Part shown: positions 61,271 to 64,000 of the stretch, piece by piece
Layout: the number at the start of each line of letters is the position of its first letter
Numbering within the stretch: position 1 is the first letter of the stretch
NCBI GenBank assembly: GCA_965243755.1
Contig: CBDEVW010000003.1
Location: forward strand, 1,798,001-1,862,000
DNA length: 64,000 nt
Reading direction: 5' to 3'
From: JANSWY01 sp965243755
GTDB taxonomy: Bacteria; Bacteroidota; Bacteroidia; Cytophagales; Cyclobacteriaceae
Program-made: the position numbers and the translations under genes
The notes under the pieces: model-generated
The model's database searches: none
Told to the model about the DNA's origin: nothing
Seen by the model: only the letters and a program-made list of their open reading frames with translations

Positions 61271-64000
61271 TTATTCTAAAGTAATTTCAAGAGCCAGTCC
61301 TCTCAATTCATGAACCAGTACATTGAATGATTCAGGAATATTTGGCTTTTGCATATTTTCACCTTTTACAATGGCTTCATATGCTTTGGCTCTACCGATC
61401 ACATCATCCGATTTGATGGTAAGTATTTCCTGAAGCACATTGGCAGCTCCAAATGCTTCAAGAGCCCATACTTCCATCTCTCCAAATCTCTGACCACCAA
61501 ACTGTGCCTTACCACCAAGTGGCTGCTGAGTAATCAAAGAGTATGGACCAATAGATCTTGCGTGCATCTTGTCATCCACCAGGTGACCCAGTTTCAACAT
61601 GTAAATGATACCCACAGTAACCGGCTGATCAAATCTGTCTCCAGTTAATCCATCGTACAAGTATGTTCTTCCAAATTCTGGAAGCCCGGCTTCTTTCAAT
61701 TCATTTGCAACATCTTCCATAGATGCTCCATCGAAAATTGGAGTAGCATACTTCCTTCCAAGTTTTTCACCAGCCCAACCAAGAACAGTCTCATAAATCT
61801 GACCGATGTTCATCCTTGAAGGTACACCTAATGGATTCAATACGATATCAACAGGAGTTCCGTCTTCAAGGAATGGCATATCCTCTTCACGCACAATCTT
61901 AGCAACAACACCTTTGTTACCGTGTCTACCTGCCATTTTATCTCCAACCTTCAGCTTACGTTTCTTAGCCACATAAACTTTTGCAAGTTGAACGATACCT
62001 GCTGGCAATTCATCTCCAACTTCGAGCGTAAATTTATCTCTCTTGAATACCCCACTAATCTCATTCCTTGTAACATTATAGTTCTTTACAAGTGCAGATA
62101 TCAGTTCATTGGTGTGCTCATCGTCAGTCCAGTTTTCAATTAACAGGTCTGCGATAAGATTTGCTTCTTCAGGGATATTGTAACTACTTTCGTCTCTGAA
62201 TACATTCTTTGGAGGGAATAGGTTCTCTTCAATGTTTCTTGCATTGAACTTCACACCTTTCGACATGATTTCTTCGCCGAATTTGTGCTTAATTCCCTGG
62301 CAGGTTTTTCCATCAAGAAGTTTAGTCAGCTTAGCAATCGCTGTTGCTCTCAAGTCATTAAGCTCAGCAGCGTATTTGCTTTTCAATAACTCTACTTCTT
62401 TCTTAGCCCTGGCTCTAAGATCCTTGTCTTTCTTCGGTCTTGAGAAAAGCTTTGTCTCTATCACAACTCCTCTTAATGATGGAGAAGCTTTTAGAGAAGC
62501 ATCTTTTACATCACCAGCTTTATCACCAAAGATGGCTCTTAGAAGTTTTTCTTCAGGTGTTGGATCGGTTTCTCCTTTTGGAGTAATCTTACCTATCAGG
62601 ATATCACCTTCCTTAACTTCTGCTCCAATCCTGATGATTCCGTTTTCGTCAAGGTTTTTAACAGCCTCTTCGCTTACGTTTGGTATCTCTGAAGTTAATT
62701 CTTCCTCACCTCTCTTCGTATCTCTAACTTCCAGTTCAAACTCTTCAATGTGAATGGAAGTAAATATGTCATTTCTAACTACGTTCTCTGAGATTACAAT
62801 CGCATCCTCAAAGTTGTATCCCTGCCATGGCATGAAGGCCACTTTCATGTTTCGTCCGAGTGCCAATTCACCATTTTGTGTAGCGAACCCTTCACTCAAT
62901 GCCTGGCCTTTCTTCACCTTTTGACCTGCTTTCACAATCGGCTTAAGGTTGATACAGGTATCCTGGTTAGTTCTTCTGAATTTAGTGAGTTCGTAAACCA
63001 CACTATTGTCATCAAAAGTTACCAGGTCCTCCTCCTCGGTCACATCGTATCTAACGATAATCTTTGTAGCATCCACATACTCCACAGTTCCATCTCCTTC
63101 TGCCAGAACAAGTGATCTGGAGTCAAGAGCAACTCTTTCCTCTAGACCTGTTCCTACAATAGGAGCCTCAGGACGAAGTAATGGCACAGCCTGACGTTGC
63201 ATGTTTGATCCCATTAGGGCCCTGTTTGCATCATCGTGCTCAAGGAATGGAATCATAGATGCTGCTACAGACACGATTTGGTTTGGTGCCACATCCATGT
63301 AGGAAAGCTCCTTAGGCTCTACTACCGGGAAGTCACCTTCAAATCTTGCTTTAACCCTGTCGTTCTCGTAGTTACCTTTATCATCAACTGGTGCGTTTGC
63401 CTGAGCAATGTTATGCGTATCCTCTTCCTCTGCAGTAAGATAGACCACATTTTCGCTCATATTAACTACACCATTTTCTACCTTTCTATATGGTGTCTCA
63501 ATGAATCCCATGCTGTTGACTTTAGCATGAACACAAAGAGATGAAATCAGACCAATGTTTGGACCTTCCGGTGTTTCAATGGTACATAATCTACCATAGT
63601 GAGTGTAGTGAACGTCCCTAACCTCAAAACCAGCTCTTTCTCTTGAAAGTCCTCCAGGTCCTAAAGCAGACATCCTTCTTTTGTGAGTGATCTCAGCCAA
63701 TGGATTGGTTTGATCCATAAATTGAGATAGCTGATTTGTTCCAAAGAATGAGTTAATCACTGAACTTAAAGTTCTTGCATTGATCAAATCAACTGGCTTA
63801 AAGTCCTCGTTATCTCTCACATTCATTCTTTCTCTGATGGTTCTGGCCATACGAGAAAGTCCAACACCGAATTGAGCATAAAGCTGCTCACCTACTGTTC
63901 TAACCCTTCTGTTACTTAAGTGGTCAATATCATCAACAACTGCCTTTGAGTTGATCAATCCAATCAGATACTTCACGATATGAATAATATCTTCCGTTGT
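61271..64000 (-). CDS. rpoB: RNA polymerase beta subunit, N-terminus beyond the window
   Basis: About 909 residues are visible and the frame runs off the right edge, so roughly 350-400 N-terminal residues are missing. The visible part starts TTEDIIHIVKYLIGLINSK. The rifampicin-pocket region is intact and wild type in form (FGTNQLSQFMDQTNPLAEIT, then HKRRMSALGPGGLSRERAGF). Further on are FMPWQGYNFEDAIVISENVV, GDKMAGRHGNKGVVAKI and, near the end, PLGGKAQFGGQRFGEMEVWALEA. The subunit builds one side of the active-site cleft. It is the first gene, as far as visible, of the rpoB-rpoC-DUF3467 transcript. Confidence 0.99.
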   Translation of the reverse strand, partial: TTEDIIHIVKYLIGLINSKAVVDDIDHLSNRRVRTVGEQLYAQFGVGLSRMARTIRERMNVRDNEDFKPVDLINARTLSSVINSFFGTNQLSQFMDQTNPLAEITHKRRMSALGPGGLSRERAGFEVRDVHYTHYGRLCTIETPEGPNIGLISSLCVHAKVNSMGFIETPYRKVENGVVNMSENVVYLTAEEEDTHNIAQANAPVDDKGNYENDRVKARFEGDFPVVEPKELSYMDVAPNQIVSVAASMIPFLEHDDANRALMGSNMQRQAVPLLRPEAPIVGTGLEERVALDSRSLVLAEGDGTVEYVDATKIIVRYDVTEEEDLVTFDDNSVVYELTKFRRTNQDTCINLKPIVKAGQKVKKGQALSEGFATQNGELALGRNMKVAFMPWQGYNFEDAIVISENVVRNDIFTSIHIEEFELEVRDTKRGEEELTSEIPNVSEEAVKNLDENGIIRIGAEVKEGDILIGKITPKGETDPTPEEKLLRAIFGDKAGDVKDASLKASPSLRGVVIETKLFSRPKKDKDLRARAKKEVELLKSKYAAELNDLRATAIAKLTKLLDGKTCQGIKHKFGEEIMSKGVKFNARNIEENLFPPKNVFRDESSYNIPEEANLIADLLIENWTDDEHTNELISALVKNYNVTRNEISGVFKRDKFTLEVGDELPAGIVQLAKVYVAKKRKLKVGDKMAGRHGNKGVVAKIVREEDMPFLEDGTPVDIVLNPLGVPSRMNIGQIYETVLGWAGEKLGRKYATPIFDGASMEDVANELKEAGLPEFGRTYLYDGLTGDRFDQPVTVGIIYMLKLGHLVDDKMHARSIGPYSLITQQPLGGKAQFGGQRFGEMEVWALEAFGAANVLQEILTIKSDDVIGRAKAYEAIVKGENMQKPNIPESFNVLVHELRGLALEITLE

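Noticed and set aside
62232..62753. A 173-codon open frame on the plus strand
   Set aside because: It lies wholly antisense to rpoB, whose conserved residues explain the region; the translation is Ser/Leu-rich with no domain.
63640..63740. Rifampicin-resistance substitutions in rpoB
   Set aside because: The pocket residues visible (Asp, His and Ser at the usual places) match the sensitive form.
1..64000. tRNA, rRNA, CRISPR, insertion sequence or prophage
   Set aside because: I looked for cloverleaf sequences, repeat-spacer patterns, transposase motifs and inverted ends and found none.

Overview
The window looks like chromosomal DNA from a Bacteroidota member, probably a Cytophagales-type marine or soil bacterium. 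The grounds are a SusC/SusD outer-membrane pair, promoters matching the Bacteroidota -7 element TAnnTTTG, A/T-rich leaders with little Shine-Dalgarno sequence, an OmpA/PD40/TPR lipoprotein-like protein, and the local gene order (rplQ-carA-eno, proline dehydrogenase next to aroB). The genus call is inference only. Apart from one frameshift the genes are intact, and base composition and style are uniform. I see no insertion sequence, phage, integron, CRISPR array, tRNA or rRNA.

Layout. 1-5553 (minus): susC, susD and a truncated lipoprotein gene, a nutrient-uptake operon with no regulator or enzyme gene in view. 5812-10523 (minus): an OmpA-family envelope protein, folD and lepA. 10628-17793: small housekeeping genes on both strands (BstA-like DinB protein, dtd, NAD(P)-binding protein, DUF1232 protein, a one-pass membrane protein, an IscA-like protein, folB, a DivIVA-like protein, a WD40 protein, a phosphopantetheinyl transferase, a thioredoxin-like protein, a SirB1-type transglutaminase-like protein). 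17811-24099: an acyl-CoA carboxyltransferase, then an envelope group of MCE/MlaD protein and amidase, with a divergent LptD-like gene. 24153-35942: lysS (frameshifted), proline dehydrogenase, aroB, aroA, a metal-receptor protein without signal peptide, an M42 peptidase, a second carboxyltransferase, Ppx/GppA, an Ldh-family dehydrogenase and a second DinB protein. 35939-39273: outer-membrane barrel, DivIC/FtsB, eno, carA.

39432-64000 (minus) is the ribosomal and RNA polymerase supercluster. In transcription order it runs rpoB (cut by the window edge), rpoC, a DUF3467 gene, then the str group rpsL-rpsG-fusA-rpsJ closed by a strong terminator. A separate promoter starts the S10-spc-alpha run from rplC to rplQ, which ends at another terminator. 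Genes there are separated by a few bases or overlap by one, so translation is probably coupled. The small genes rpmJ and rpmD are present and intact.

No stretch longer than 300 bases lacks a gene. The longest gap is 258 bases upstream of susC. It is A/T-rich and has no TAnnTTTG match that I can find. I see no clearly new multi-gene system. The best second looks are the lysS frameshift, the hairpin between rpoB and rpoC, the DUF3467 gene inside the RNA polymerase/ribosome cluster, the divided str/S10 operon junction, and thiol proteins with unusual cysteine layouts.
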